The notes below the pieces were generated by a model. That model ran no database searches. It saw only the letters and a program-made list of their open reading frames with translations, and was not told the origin of the DNA. Shown here piece after piece: positions 35,083 to 43,911 of a stretch of 64,000 nucleotides of DNA (the stretch's first letter is position 1; each line of letters starts with the position of its first letter). Source of the stretch: Agaribacillus sp965228415 (lineage in GTDB: Bacteria > Bacteroidota > Bacteroidia > Cytophagales > Cyclobacteriaceae). Where the stretch lies: NCBI GenBank assembly GCA_965228415.1, contig OZ245814.1, positions 5,208,001-5,272,000 of the forward strand, in the 5' to 3' direction. The translations under genes and the position numbers were made by a program.

Positions 35083-36799
35083 ATAATTTACGGTCAGCAA
35101 TTTTCTTATCAATAAATTCGGAATTACCATCCAGTTTCTTTGCTTTCTCCCATTGTTCGATGGCCCGGTCTTTTTCTCCAAGGCGGAACAATACATCGCC
35201 GTAATGCTCAATAATACTACCATTAGGCTTGCCGGATTTCAACGCTTTTTCCAAATACTTTCGGGCATCTTTGTATTCTTTCATCATATACAAAACCCAT
35301 GCATGCGTATCTAAAAACATGGCATCGTCGGGATTCTCCTTCACCAACCTGGTTGACATCTTCTTGGCTAATTCCAATTTTTCTTTTCTTACAGCCAGGT
35401 AAAAGCTGTAATTATTTAATATAACAAAATTGTTTGGATCTTGTTCCAGGGCAGCATCAAAAGCGGCATCTGATTTTTCGTACTCCTTCAATGCACTATA
35501 AGCCATCCCCAATTGCCCGTTAAATGCGCCGGTTAAATTGTCATCTTTTTTGGCCAGCTTTTTACCATACTCAAGAATTTCCGTGGCTTGCTCGTATTCC
35601 TTTTTCACTACCTTTGACGTACCGTTGTAAAAATAAATAATGGCCTGATTAGGGAAAATTTCCAACGCCTCTTCACTATGGGCCAATAACGCGTCCATCT
35701 TATTCAATTCCCACTCTATCTGCAAAATGTTGAGCCACACATTAAAGTTGGAATTATCTAATTCCAAAGCTTTTGAATATTTGTTAATAGCTTCCTCTTT
35801 TTTACCGGTTTTCAATAAAAAATCCCCATAGATAATATAGGCATTGGCATCATCCGGATGGGATTTCTCGAGTTTTCTGGCCAGCTCATGGGTAAACTCT
35901 TCTACTTCCGTATCCGGTAACTGACTCATGAAGCCCGCCAATAATTGAATTTTTGTATCAATATTCAATTCGGCGTTCTCGAAAACAATCTTTAGATTGC
36001 TTTTGGATTTTTTGTTGTCACCGTTTTTGCGATAAATATCAGACAATAACAACCGGCTGTTGGAATAGGAAGCATCGTCTTCATCCATGGCTTCCAGATA
36101 CTCAATAGCTTCGTCGTATCTATTGTTGGAAATTAGGATCTGGGCCAGGTTAATGACGTAAGACCCTTCGCCGGGATAACTGTCAACAAGCTCTTTGCCC
36201 TCTTCAATAGCTTTTCCAAGTTTATTTTGCTTCAGGTAAACTTTTTGTTTTGCATAGGTAATTTCCGGTAGCTTACCAAATAGTTTTTCTGCCCGGCTAT
36301 AGGTATTAATGGCATTTTCAAGTTGATTGTCATAAAGGTAAATAGAGGCCAGATCAAAGAGGTATTCTTTTGAAGAGGGGATGGCGGCGATCATTTCCTC
36401 ATAAATCTTGGCGGCTTCGGCATACCGGGACTGTTTGTTATAAATTTGGCCGACCAGCAAAAAATAATATTTATTCTCTTTATTTAATTCCAGGGCCTTG
36501 GTGGCAAATTCCTCAGCCTTTTGGTATTCTTCATTCTTCAAATAGATCTCACCGATTTTATAATGAATGGTAGGGTTGTCCGGATTCGTCTCCAAAGCAT
36601 GCATGAAGTAGCCCAGCGCTTTGGTATAGTCTTCAAGGACAAAATATTTTTGCCCTTCTATGAAATTTTTCTCAGAAGCTATCCGCCTTCTTTCATCATT
36701 TAACGCCCCCCTTTTAGATTTTTGCGCCGTTGCGGTATTAACGGTAATCCCAAAAACCATCACCAAAATCAGGAAGCTAATATTTTTCTGAACAGTCAT
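35075..36799 (-). CDS. Tetratricopeptide-repeat protein
   Basis: A protein of 574 residues from the ATG at 36799, which puts a signal peptide at the start (VQKNISFLILVMVFGITVNTATAQ). A longer start at 36847 is less likely. About a dozen TPR units follow (for example LEDYTKALGYFMHALETNPDNPTIHYKIGEIYL, KKEEAINKYSKALELDNSNF, YKDARKYLEKALKSGKPNGSIIEHYGDVLFRLGEKDRAIEQWEKA). It is probably periplasmic or outer-membrane-associated scaffolding. It leads the minus-strand operon with the DUF4292 lipoprotein and the EnvC-like activator; this gene order is commonly seen in Bacteroidota. Confidence 0.88.
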   Translation of the reverse strand: MTVQKNISFLILVMVFGITVNTATAQKSKRGALNDERRRIASEKNFIEGQKYFVLEDYTKALGYFMHALETNPDNPTIHYKIGEIYLKNEEYQKAEEFATKALELNKENKYYFLLVGQIYNKQSRYAEAAKIYEEMIAAIPSSKEYLFDLASIYLYDNQLENAINTYSRAEKLFGKLPEITYAKQKVYLKQNKLGKAIEEGKELVDSYPGEGSYVINLAQILISNNRYDEAIEYLEAMDEDDASYSNSRLLLSDIYRKNGDNKKSKSNLKIVFENAELNIDTKIQLLAGFMSQLPDTEVEEFTHELARKLEKSHPDDANAYIIYGDFLLKTGKKEEAINKYSKALELDNSNFNVWLNILQIEWELNKMDALLAHSEEALEIFPNQAIIYFYNGTSKVVKKEYEQATEILEYGKKLAKKDDNLTGAFNGQLGMAYSALKEYEKSDAAFDAALEQDPNNFVILNNYSFYLAVRKEKLELAKKMSTRLVKENPDDAMFLDTHAWVLYMMKEYKDARKYLEKALKSGKPNGSIIEHYGDVLFRLGEKDRAIEQWEKAKKLDGNSEFIDKKIADRKLYE

Positions 36800-37123
36800 T
36801 AAACTCAATCTAACCAAAATAATATATTTCTCTTCATAACCCAACAAAAATCATACATTCTCTATCGTGTAACAAGCTAATAGTTCTGCAAGTTTGACCC
36901 AAGTGACATTAAAGCAAAATATTTCCTTAATCCCGGGCCATGTTTATATAACGGTTTTACCGGTAATTTATGTAGTAAAAATACAACGTTTTAGGCGAAA
37001 AGGGAAAAAAATGACCATTTTAAGGCGCTTAGGAGGAATAAAAACGATGAAACCAACACATTTTATGTATTCGCGGCAACCTTAATATGGTTTGGTGAGA
37101 GCTGCCTGTTATTGCTTTAAACT

Positions 37124-38620
37124 TCACGGGGCTTCCTTGAGAAGTTTTTTTCTTTCTATTAAATAGATAAAACCTACTATAAGAAAGGTGATAGCTAATT
37201 TCACGCCATACTCCCAGGCCTTATCCTCCAGATGAAGATAACCAATGGCGACAACAGCGGCAATTCCAGCTACCAGGTAAAGGAAGGCAACTTTGAGGTT
37301 ATACGGTATGGGGAAATATTTTTGTCCATACCAATAGCATATTGAAGCCATTGTAAAATAGGCTAAAATACTGGCAAATGCAGGAGCCATGTAACCTACT
37401 TTTCCGATTAAAACAAGGTTGACGGCTATTGTGATCACGGCGCCCACCAAGGTAAAGTAGGTGCCAAAAATAGTTTTGTCGGTGATTTTAAACCAAATGG
37501 CAAAATTTGTATAGACACCCATAAACAATTTTCCCATCAATAGCCAGGGAACAACCATCAGAGCCTCCCTGAATTCAGGTTTTCCCAATAACTGCACAGC
37601 AATAAATTCCCTGTTGATACTAACACCAATGAAAATGATGACCGCCGCTATCACAAAGTAGCGAAAAACCTTGGCAAATAATTCCGGTGCATTTTTATCT
37701 TTGGTTTTGGAGAAAAAAAAGGGTTCGGCCGCAAACCGGAAGGCCTGATTTCCTAAAATCATCAATACACTTAACTTTACGCTGGCACCATATATGCCTT
37801 GAACATCCTGACTACTTTTTCCCGGGTAAAAGCCTTCGGGCAGGAGGTCACCCAGTAAAAGGATGTCCAAACTTTGATTGGTAGTACCTGCAATACCGGT
37901 AATTGTAATTGGCAAAGCATACCAAAACATCGGTTTAAATGATTGCCAGTTGATCCTAAAACTAATTTGTGTAATTGATTTAAAAAGAAAAACCACATAT
38001 AAACTGTTGGCAATCAAAATAGCAATAATGATGTATTCTACCCCATAATCAGGCTGAAAAAACAGGTCTACCAAAGGCTTTAATGCTGGAAAAAGGGCAC
38101 CTTCATGGATTTTGGGGCAAAGACCTAAAAGAAATACTTGCAGCGCTATTACCAAAAGTATGTTGAGGAGCCTGTAAGTGGCAAACCTGATGGGTTTATT
38201 CTCATACCTCAAACGCGCAAACGGAATGGCTACCAACGCATCTATCCACAAAATGATCGCCATCCAAATGATGTAGTGAGCTTTTCCTTCATAGCCAAGA
38301 ACAGCGGCGATACCGGAAGAAAATACAATTAGATTAATTGAAATGAAGGTACTTAAATAAAAAACAAATGAGCCTGCATTGCGATAGGACTCTTCGGGAT
38401 TACCTTTGTTGGCAAACCTGAAAAAAGTGGTTTCCATACCAAAGGAATATATCATGATGCAAAAGGCAACATAGGTAAACAAATCATTGTATATCCCATA
38501 TTCTGCCGTATCCAAGACCCCCGTATGGAGCGTAACCAGCAGATAGTTCAGAAACCTGCCTAGGATACTCGGTATTCCATAAATGGCCGTCTGGCCCGCC
38601 AGTTTTTTTAGTGGGTTCAT
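37124..38620 (-). CDS. Polysaccharide flippase-like (MOP/PST) membrane protein
   Basis: A protein of 498 residues with about 14 membrane helices. The start KKLAGQTAIYGIPSILGRFLNYLLVTLHT is the typical first helix of Wzx/MurJ-type exporters, and later WYALPITITGIAGTTNQSLDILLLG resembles repeat helices of the family. It probably flips lipid-linked sugar or related substrates across the inner membrane. The neighbouring genes (crotonase, TPR operon) do not name a polysaccharide, and no glycosyltransferase is near, so the substrate is unknown. Confidence 0.87.
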   Translation of the reverse strand: MNPLKKLAGQTAIYGIPSILGRFLNYLLVTLHTGVLDTAEYGIYNDLFTYVAFCIMIYSFGMETTFFRFANKGNPEESYRNAGSFVFYLSTFISINLIVFSSGIAAVLGYEGKAHYIIWMAIILWIDALVAIPFARLRYENKPIRFATYRLLNILLVIALQVFLLGLCPKIHEGALFPALKPLVDLFFQPDYGVEYIIIAILIANSLYVVFLFKSITQISFRINWQSFKPMFWYALPITITGIAGTTNQSLDILLLGDLLPEGFYPGKSSQDVQGIYGASVKLSVLMILGNQAFRFAAEPFFFSKTKDKNAPELFAKVFRYFVIAAVIIFIGVSINREFIAVQLLGKPEFREALMVVPWLLMGKLFMGVYTNFAIWFKITDKTIFGTYFTLVGAVITIAVNLVLIGKVGYMAPAFASILAYFTMASICYWYGQKYFPIPYNLKVAFLYLVAGIAAVVAIGYLHLEDKAWEYGVKLAITFLIVGFIYLIERKKLLKEAP

Positions 38621-38644
38621 AGACAGCTCCCGTTAATCATATGC

Positions 38645-39430
38645 CTATGCACCCTTAAACGCCGGTTTTCTTTTTTCGAGGAATGCCGAGGTACCCTCCC
38701 TAAAATCCTCCGATTTGCAACAGTTTGAGAAGCTATTGGCTTCGGTCTGATAACCCTTTTCTTCAGGGTCGAAAACAGCATTAACGCAATTAATTACCAT
38801 TCCCACGGCCAATGGGGCTTTGCCGATAATCTTGCCTAATATTTCATGACATTTATTAATTAATTCATTTTGATCACTCACCACATGATTTACTAATCCG
38901 AGCTTATGCGCCTCCTGTGCTGAGATCATATCGCCGGTCATCATTAATTCCAGCGCTTTTCCCTTACCTATTAACTGTGTCAACCTTTGTGTACCACCAT
39001 ATCCGGGAATAACCCCTAAATTAACTTCTGGCTGGCCGAATTTTGCATTTTCGGTAGCCACACGAAGGTGGCACGCCATGGCCAGTTCACAACCACCACC
39101 CAATGCAAAACCATTTACAGCAGCGATGACGGGCTTTGCACAATTCTCAATGGAAAAGAAAGCTTCCTGGCCTTGCTCCGCAAATTTTCTCCCATAGGCC
39201 TCATTTAACGCCGCTATTTCCTTAATATCCGCTCCTGCCACAAATGCTTTTTCTCCAGCTCCTGTGATGATAATACCTTTTATTTCCTTATCGTCGTAGG
39301 CATCTTCGATACCGGTTTTTATCTCGTTGATAGTGGCAGCGTTTAATGCGTTCAGCTTATCAGGTCGATTAATAGTGAGCGTAAGGATGCCGTTTTGGAT
39401 GTCAGGTATTAAATTTTGGTAGTCTGCCAT
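38645..39430 (-). CDS. Enoyl-CoA hydratase/isomerase (crotonase family)
   Basis: A protein of 261 residues. Crotonase marks: NRPDKLNALN, the oxyanion-hole AFVAGADIKEI, GFALGGGCELAMACH, and PEVNLGVIPGYGGTQRL with the catalytic Glu residues of true hydratases. It hydrates trans-2-enoyl-CoA in fatty acid or amino acid breakdown. It lies 24 bp upstream of the flippase gene on the same strand. The exact substrate (short-chain enoyl-CoA or 3-hydroxybutyryl-CoA) cannot be told from sequence. Confidence 0.92.
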   Translation of the reverse strand: MADYQNLIPDIQNGILTLTINRPDKLNALNAATINEIKTGIEDAYDDKEIKGIIITGAGEKAFVAGADIKEIAALNEAYGRKFAEQGQEAFFSIENCAKPVIAAVNGFALGGGCELAMACHLRVATENAKFGQPEVNLGVIPGYGGTQRLTQLIGKGKALELMMTGDMISAQEAHKLGLVNHVVSDQNELINKCHEILGKIIGKAPLAVGMVINCVNAVFDPEEKGYQTEANSFSNCCKSEDFREGTSAFLEKRKPAFKGA

Positions 39431-39514
39431 GTTGGAAATACGTTTTTTTCAAAGATAATAGCTGCCTGATGAAACACCAATTTAAATGTACAAATAACCG
39501 TTTTCACCCGATGG

Positions 39515-40468
39515 TTAAGAAAACTGACCGGATCTGCTTTTTAGATTTTCCAATATATCTTTCGTCATTTTCCCAAGGTCATATTCATGCTGCCACCCCC
39601 AGTCATTCCTGGCCACAGAATCATCAATGCTGTTGGGCCATGATTCTGCAATGGATTGCCGAAAATCCGGTTTGTAATTGATAGTAAAACCAGGTATATA
39701 ACGGCTTATGGCTTCAGCAATTTCTTCCGGGCCGAAACTCATAGCGGCCAGGTTGTAGCTGGATCTTACAGAAATATTGCTTTTGTCCGCCGCCATTAAT
39801 TCTATGGTTGCTTTAATGGCATCGGGCATATACATCATGGGGAGCAAGGTGCCTTTTTGCAAAAAGCAGTCAAAAATCTGACCGGATAACGCCTTAAAGA
39901 AGATATCTACCGCATAGTCAGTAGTGCCGCCACCGGGCTGGGCTTTGTAGCCAATGAGCCCCGGATATCTGATGCTCCGAATGTCTACACCGTACTTTAA
40001 AAAATAATACTCACACCATCTTTCGCCTGCCAACTTGCTGATGCCGTAAACGGTGTTGGGGTTCATTACAGTGGTTTGAGGCGTCATGTCGGCCGGCGTA
40101 TCCGGGCCGAAAATGGCAATAGAACTGGGCCAGTAAATTTTGCTGATCTTTTTTTCCCTGGCAATGTCAAGGCTGTTGATTAAGCCCTCCATGTTTAATT
40201 TCCACGCAAATTTTGGATTTTTTTCTCCGATGGCGGATAAGATTGCGGCCAAATTGTAGATCTCATCAATTTTATATTTGTCTACCACCTCGCCCAGGGC
40301 CTTTTTGTTTAAAACATCCAGGTGCTCAAAAAAATCATCAGCTAAATCCATTTTGGGAGCATTAATGTCGGAGGCAATGACATTTTCGTATCCGTAGAGC
40401 TCGCGGAGTGCTGTGGTTAGTTCATAGCCTAGCTGGCCACAGGCCCCGATAATTAAGATTTTTTTCAT
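39515..40468 (-). CDS. L-threonine 3-dehydrogenase, SDR (epimerase-like) type
   Basis: A protein of 317 residues from the ATG at 40468 (a longer start at 40537 adds a hydrophobic segment that breaks the family's usual N-terminus). The NAD-binding motif GACGQLG is followed by ASDINAP. Catalytic YGISK, the upstream PSSIAIFG, and RYPGLIGY match the GalE-like threonine dehydrogenases of psychrophilic Flavobacteria and related groups. It oxidises threonine to 2-amino-3-ketobutyrate. It is divergent from kbl, which uses that product, strongly supporting the call over a sugar epimerase. Confidence 0.85.
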   Translation of the reverse strand: MKKILIIGACGQLGYELTTALRELYGYENVIASDINAPKMDLADDFFEHLDVLNKKALGEVVDKYKIDEIYNLAAILSAIGEKNPKFAWKLNMEGLINSLDIAREKKISKIYWPSSIAIFGPDTPADMTPQTTVMNPNTVYGISKLAGERWCEYYFLKYGVDIRSIRYPGLIGYKAQPGGGTTDYAVDIFFKALSGQIFDCFLQKGTLLPMMYMPDAIKATIELMAADKSNISVRSSYNLAAMSFGPEEIAEAISRYIPGFTINYKPDFRQSIAESWPNSIDDSVARNDWGWQHEYDLGKMTKDILENLKSRSGQFS

Positions 40469-40647
40469 ATTTTCAGGTTTATTGAGCGCGAAAATAATAA
40501 TTATCATTAATAAAATTGCAATTAACATAACGACCATTAAAAATTGGCAAATTTGTGGGGTTGCCCGTTCTTTGAACCTTTTGTAATTCCCGCTTTTAAC
40601 TTCGATGAAGTTAAGACCGCATTTTTTCCAGAAAATAAGTTTTTACT

Positions 40648-40676
40648 TTTGGCCAATCGGGAAATTTTTATATTTG
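40648..40676 (+). promoter_or_regulatory. Bacteroidota promoter of kbl
   Basis: TTTG at 40648-40651 and TATATTTG at 40669-40676 are separated by 17 bp, an ideal -33/-7 pair for Bacteroidota sigma-A-type promoters. It lies 67 bp before the kbl start. Confidence 0.7.
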
Positions 40677-40743
40677 TGCCAACTGTAGGCAGCATTATCA
40701 GGCACTGTCGGAAACAATGAACAAACAACATAAATAGAATAAT

Positions 40744-41934
40744 ATGTACGAGAGCATAAAACCCTTTTTGAAACAAGAATTGGAAGGCATTAAATCCGCC
40801 GGTTTATTCAAAAACGAAAGGATTATCACCACTCCGCAGGGGGCCGACATCAAAACCTCAAAAGGAGAGGAGGTTATTAATTTTTGCGCCAATAATTATC
40901 TTGGACTATCCGCTCATCCAAAAGTAATAGAAGCGGCAAAAAAAGCGATCGATACCCATGGTTTTGGCATGTCCTCTGTACGATTCATATGCGGTACGCA
41001 GGACATTCATAAAGAACTGGAACAAAAGATCTCAGCTTTTTTGGGGACTGAAGATACCATTTTATACGCTGCTGCTTTCGATGCAAATGGCGGTGTGTTT
41101 GAACCACTACTAGGTCCTGAGGATGCTATCATATCTGATACCCTGAATCATGCATCGATCATTGACGGTGTAAGATTATGTAAGGCTCAGCGCTTCAGGT
41201 ACAAACACAACGATATGCAGGATCTTGAGGAGCAGTTGAAAAATGCTACCGGCTGCAAGCAGAAAATTATCGTGACCGATGGGGCTTTTTCTATGGACGG
41301 AACAATTGCCAAATTAGACGAAATCTGTGATCTTGCTGATCGATTTGGTGCGCTGGTCATGTCCGATGAATGCCACGCGACCGGATTTATGGGAAAAACA
41401 GGCAGAGGGGTACACGAATACAGAGGTGTAGTGGATCGGATTGATATTATTACCAGCACCCTTGGAAAAGCCCTGGGTGGCGCCTCAGGCGGATTTACAT
41501 CCGGTAAAAAAGAGATCATAGCAATGTTGCGACAACGATCCAGGCCGTATCTCTTTTCCAATACCCTGGCACCCAGTATTGTGGGCGCTTCCATTGCCGT
41601 CTTTGATATGCTTACAGAGACCACAGAGCTCAGGGACAAGCTGGAGTCAAATACCAAATACTTCAGAAGTAAAATGACTGAGGCGGGATTTGATATTAAA
41701 GCAGGGGAACATCCAATTGTTCCGATCATGTTATATGATGCCGTTCTATCACAACAATTTGCAGAAAGGCTGCTGGAGAAGGGAATTTATGTAATTGGGT
41801 TTTATTTTCCTGTTGTTCCTAAAGGCCAGGCAAGGATAAGAGTACAGATATCAGCCGTACATGAAAAACATCACCTGGACTCGGCTATTACAGCTTTTAC
41901 AGAGGTCGGAAAAGAATTGGGTGTACTGAGTTAG
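40744..41934 (+). CDS. kbl: Glycine C-acetyltransferase (2-amino-3-ketobutyrate CoA ligase)
   Basis: A protein of 396 residues of the alpha-oxoamine synthase family. FCANNYLGLSAHPKVIEAA and GFGMSSVRFICGTQDIHKELE are typical of Kbl. The PLP lysine is in TSTLGKALGGASGG, and the Asp that contacts PLP is in MSDECHATGFMGKTGRG. It cleaves 2-amino-3-ketobutyrate with CoA to glycine and acetyl-CoA, completing threonine breakdown with the divergent dehydrogenase. Length and start are standard. Confidence 0.95.
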   Translation: MYESIKPFLKQELEGIKSAGLFKNERIITTPQGADIKTSKGEEVINFCANNYLGLSAHPKVIEAAKKAIDTHGFGMSSVRFICGTQDIHKELEQKISAFLGTEDTILYAAAFDANGGVFEPLLGPEDAIISDTLNHASIIDGVRLCKAQRFRYKHNDMQDLEEQLKNATGCKQKIIVTDGAFSMDGTIAKLDEICDLADRFGALVMSDECHATGFMGKTGRGVHEYRGVVDRIDIITSTLGKALGGASGGFTSGKKEIIAMLRQRSRPYLFSNTLAPSIVGASIAVFDMLTETTELRDKLESNTKYFRSKMTEAGFDIKAGEHPIVPIMLYDAVLSQQFAERLLEKGIYVIGFYFPVVPKGQARIRVQISAVHEKHHLDSAITAFTEVGKELGVLS

Positions 41935-41945
41935 GTTGGTAGCAT

Positions 41946-42851
41946 TTATTGCCGTGCTGTAAATTCGAATCCCATTTCGTTGATCAACCGCTCCTTTTGA
42001 AGGTGTGTTAGATTGGCATCGCCTAAAAAACTTATAGCAGCCAACCGTTGAAATTTCCTGATCCGCTCCGAATCATAGAGGGCGAGGGATTTTTTTAGCG
42101 AAAGTACAGTTGCAAATGGTTTTCTTTGGTTGTAGTAGTAAATGGCGTTGTTGAAATGTTGTAGTCCTGCCAGTTCGGGAAGTGTAATGCTATTATTGAT
42201 AGAAAACGAGTGTTGATACAGATTCTTTTTGGCGCCAATTCTCGAAAAGTCCTGGGACTCTTTTTCCGTGGTAATATATTGTTTGATCCTGTCATCAATG
42301 CTGCGTTCATCATGTACCAAACCGCCCGTAGGATCGGTAGATTCGATAAGAAATCTTTTATTATCGGCATAGGCAATTACCAACACATGGAAATCAAACT
42401 CCTTAATTTCATAATCAATTCCAAGACGGTCCAGTATCAGGGTGTAAAAGGCAGTACCGGAGACACAGTCATATTTTCCGCTGTGCAGAATGTCCTGCAC
42501 GGATGTGTGAGCCTGGTAATGCTTTAAATATTTTCTGTGTGTATGATAAAATAGGTAGTTAAAGAATCGCTGGTCGCTTTTTACCCTGTTTTTTTTGACG
42601 TCTAACTTTTTGATAAAGGCATCAAAACCGTCAATAGACGCGGTAACATTACTTTTATCGGCCTCAGCATGGCTATCAAGGAAAAGACTGAGATAGCGAT
42701 TGTTGTTATCAATAATTGCTTTTGTGGCTGTACTTACCGATTGTATATCCACCCGGTTTTCAATATGACCCATATTATTGCCGGATTGCCCCAATACGAT
42801 AAGGCTGTTAAACAGCAGGGATACAAACAATATGGTAACTACCGGTTTCAA
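41946..42851 (-). CDS. Secreted transglutaminase-like protein
   Basis: A protein of 301 residues with a signal peptide ending near LIVLGQ. A transglutaminase-like core is suggested by a Cys in GKYDCVSGTAFYTLILDRLG, a His in FDFHVLVIA and an Asp in IESTDPTGG, in the expected order. The rest is helical (YYYNQRKPFATVLSLKKSLALYD resembles a TPR-like hairpin). Bacteroidota have many such predicted papain-like periplasmic proteins of unknown role, possibly peptidases. It converges on kbl with an 11-bp gap. Confidence 0.7.
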   Translation of the reverse strand: MKPVVTILFVSLLFNSLIVLGQSGNNMGHIENRVDIQSVSTATKAIIDNNNRYLSLFLDSHAEADKSNVTASIDGFDAFIKKLDVKKNRVKSDQRFFNYLFYHTHRKYLKHYQAHTSVQDILHSGKYDCVSGTAFYTLILDRLGIDYEIKEFDFHVLVIAYADNKRFLIESTDPTGGLVHDERSIDDRIKQYITTEKESQDFSRIGAKKNLYQHSFSINNSITLPELAGLQHFNNAIYYYNQRKPFATVLSLKKSLALYDSERIRKFQRLAAISFLGDANLTHLQKERLINEMGFEFTARQ

Positions 42852-43094
42852 TGTTATGTTAATGTTAACTGATTATTAATATTCAATGACAAAGATAACA
42901 TAAAATTAACAATTAATTAATAATTAAAAATTTGATTTCCGGCTCAAATTACTGTTGTAAGGTTTGAGGCTTTTTACAACTTTTTAAGGTAGCTGGTTGC
43001 GGTAGATAATTCCGCTGGCTATTATTTATGAGGGTTGACGACAATGAATTTGCCGGGACCTCGTTGTAAACAGCAGAAGATTAATTGTTGAGGA

Positions 43095-43490
43095 ATGAAA
43101 TCCAATGTTATTATTGCCTTGATGTTGCTGGTACTTTCCTGTGACCAAAACAAGGAGACTGATTTACTGGTTGGGACATGGAAAGCACAATGGCATGATA
43201 AAAGTGCTATGGGCCACGACGTTCCAGGTATTAATTGCAGAGTGATGGATGGTGCTGTTGATTTTAAAAGTGACGGTCAGGTGAATATGAAAGCTTATGG
43301 TCATGAAGGTTGCATTTTTATGGAAGACACGGCCACGCACACACTAAATTGGATGCTTATCGGAGACAGTTTGCAATTGTCTGATGGTAAAAGCCGATCG
43401 TCTATGACCTACAGAATTGTGAGCCGTCAAAAAAATGTTATTCAATGCAGCCTGATAGGCGATATTGAATTGAAGTTAACAAGAAATTGA
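43095..43490 (+). CDS. Small lipocalin-like lipoprotein
   Basis: A protein of 131 residues. The lipobox LLVLSCDQN marks a lipoprotein. The mature part has the LVGTWKAQW opening and alternating strands of a lipocalin-like barrel (VDFKSDGQVNMKAYG, DSLQLSDG, MTYRIVSRQKNVIQCSL). The ligand is unknown. It is followed by the methionine leader region but probably not co-transcribed with it, because a promoter and dyad lie between. Confidence 0.65.
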   Translation: MKSNVIIALMLLVLSCDQNKETDLLVGTWKAQWHDKSAMGHDVPGINCRVMDGAVDFKSDGQVNMKAYGHEGCIFMEDTATHTLNWMLIGDSLQLSDGKSRSSMTYRIVSRQKNVIQCSLIGDIELKLTRN

Positions 43491-43506
43491 TTTTAGTTTG
43501 CCGGCA

Positions 43507-43541
43507 AAATTTGGAAACAACCAAATTTGTTTTTACGTTTG
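43507..43541 (+). promoter_or_regulatory. Promoter of the methionine operon with an overlapping palindrome
   Basis: TTTG at 43510-43513 and TACGTTTG at 43534-43541 (20-bp spacing) fit a Bacteroidota promoter. A perfect dyad AAATTTGG-AAACAA-CCAAATTT (43507-43528) covers the -33 element and could be an operator or a weak terminator for the gene upstream. The SAM-I aptamer begins about 28 bp downstream. Confidence 0.6.
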
Positions 43542-43568
43542 TACTTTCAAGTCAATTAATTTTAATTG

Positions 43569-43668
43569 ATTTATAAAGAAGCGTTGAGAGACAGGCTCGA
43601 TGAAACGCTAGCAACCTGAGTACTTATTCAAGGTGCTAATTCCTGATCCCGAAGGGGAAAATATAAAT
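43569..43668 (+). promoter_or_regulatory. SAM-I (S-box) riboswitch
   Basis: The conserved S-box core is present: AGCGTT (43580-43585) pairs with AACGCT (43604-43609) around GAGAGACAGGCTCGATGA, then AGCAACCT, then AAGGTGCTAATTCC (43630-43643). P1 is ATTTATA (43569-43575) with TATAAAT (43662-43668). A short CCC-GAAG-GGG hairpin lies near the 3' side. It senses S-adenosylmethionine and precedes metY-metX-hom. The next start codon (43678) lies 9 nt after P1, so binding could control translation of that short ORF. Confidence 0.92.
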
Positions 43669-43677
43669 TGGTTAACT

Positions 43678-43812
43678 ATGAAAACCCAAATCATTTATTT
43701 GCAATCAAGGGATTTTAAGGTTGCTGCAACAATTAACCATTGCTGCAGACTTATAAATTCACTATTTGTTTATCATCATCAGGTGCAGTTGTCGATGCCT
43801 TGTTGTTGTTAA
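43678..43812 (+). CDS. Cys-rich upstream ORF, candidate leader peptide
   Basis: An ATG at 43678 opens 44 codons ending at TAA 43810-43812. The peptide begins MKTQIIYLQSRDFKVAATIN, contains a Cys-Cys pair at 22-23 (HCCRL) and ends in three consecutive Cys codons before the stop (SMPCCC). It starts 9 nt after the SAM aptamer closes and stops 99 nt before the metY ATG. Runs of the regulated amino acid in a short upstream ORF are the mark of translation-sensing leader peptides. Here cysteine supply could be sensed for a sulfur-assimilation operon. No clear downstream attenuator was found. Not listed by simple length cut-offs. Confidence 0.6.
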   Translation: MKTQIIYLQSRDFKVAATINHCCRLINSLFVYHHQVQLSMPCCC

Positions 43813-43911
43813 AGTATAGTGTCTTTAATTGAAATCTATTGATTTAAATGAGATCTGACCAAAAAGCTTCCCTATCAATTTTATAAGAATAACACTAAAA
43901 ATAATAACACT

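Noticed and set aside
36894..37085. Open frame of 63 codons between the TPR and flippase genes
   Set aside because: No family resemblance and low-complexity basic composition; it lies in the promoter region of the TPR operon.
43055..43080. CCTCGTTGTAAAC at about 43061 resembling the REP hairpin arm
   Set aside because: Only one arm and 13 bases match; no second arm or other part of the unit. Probably chance or a decayed relic.
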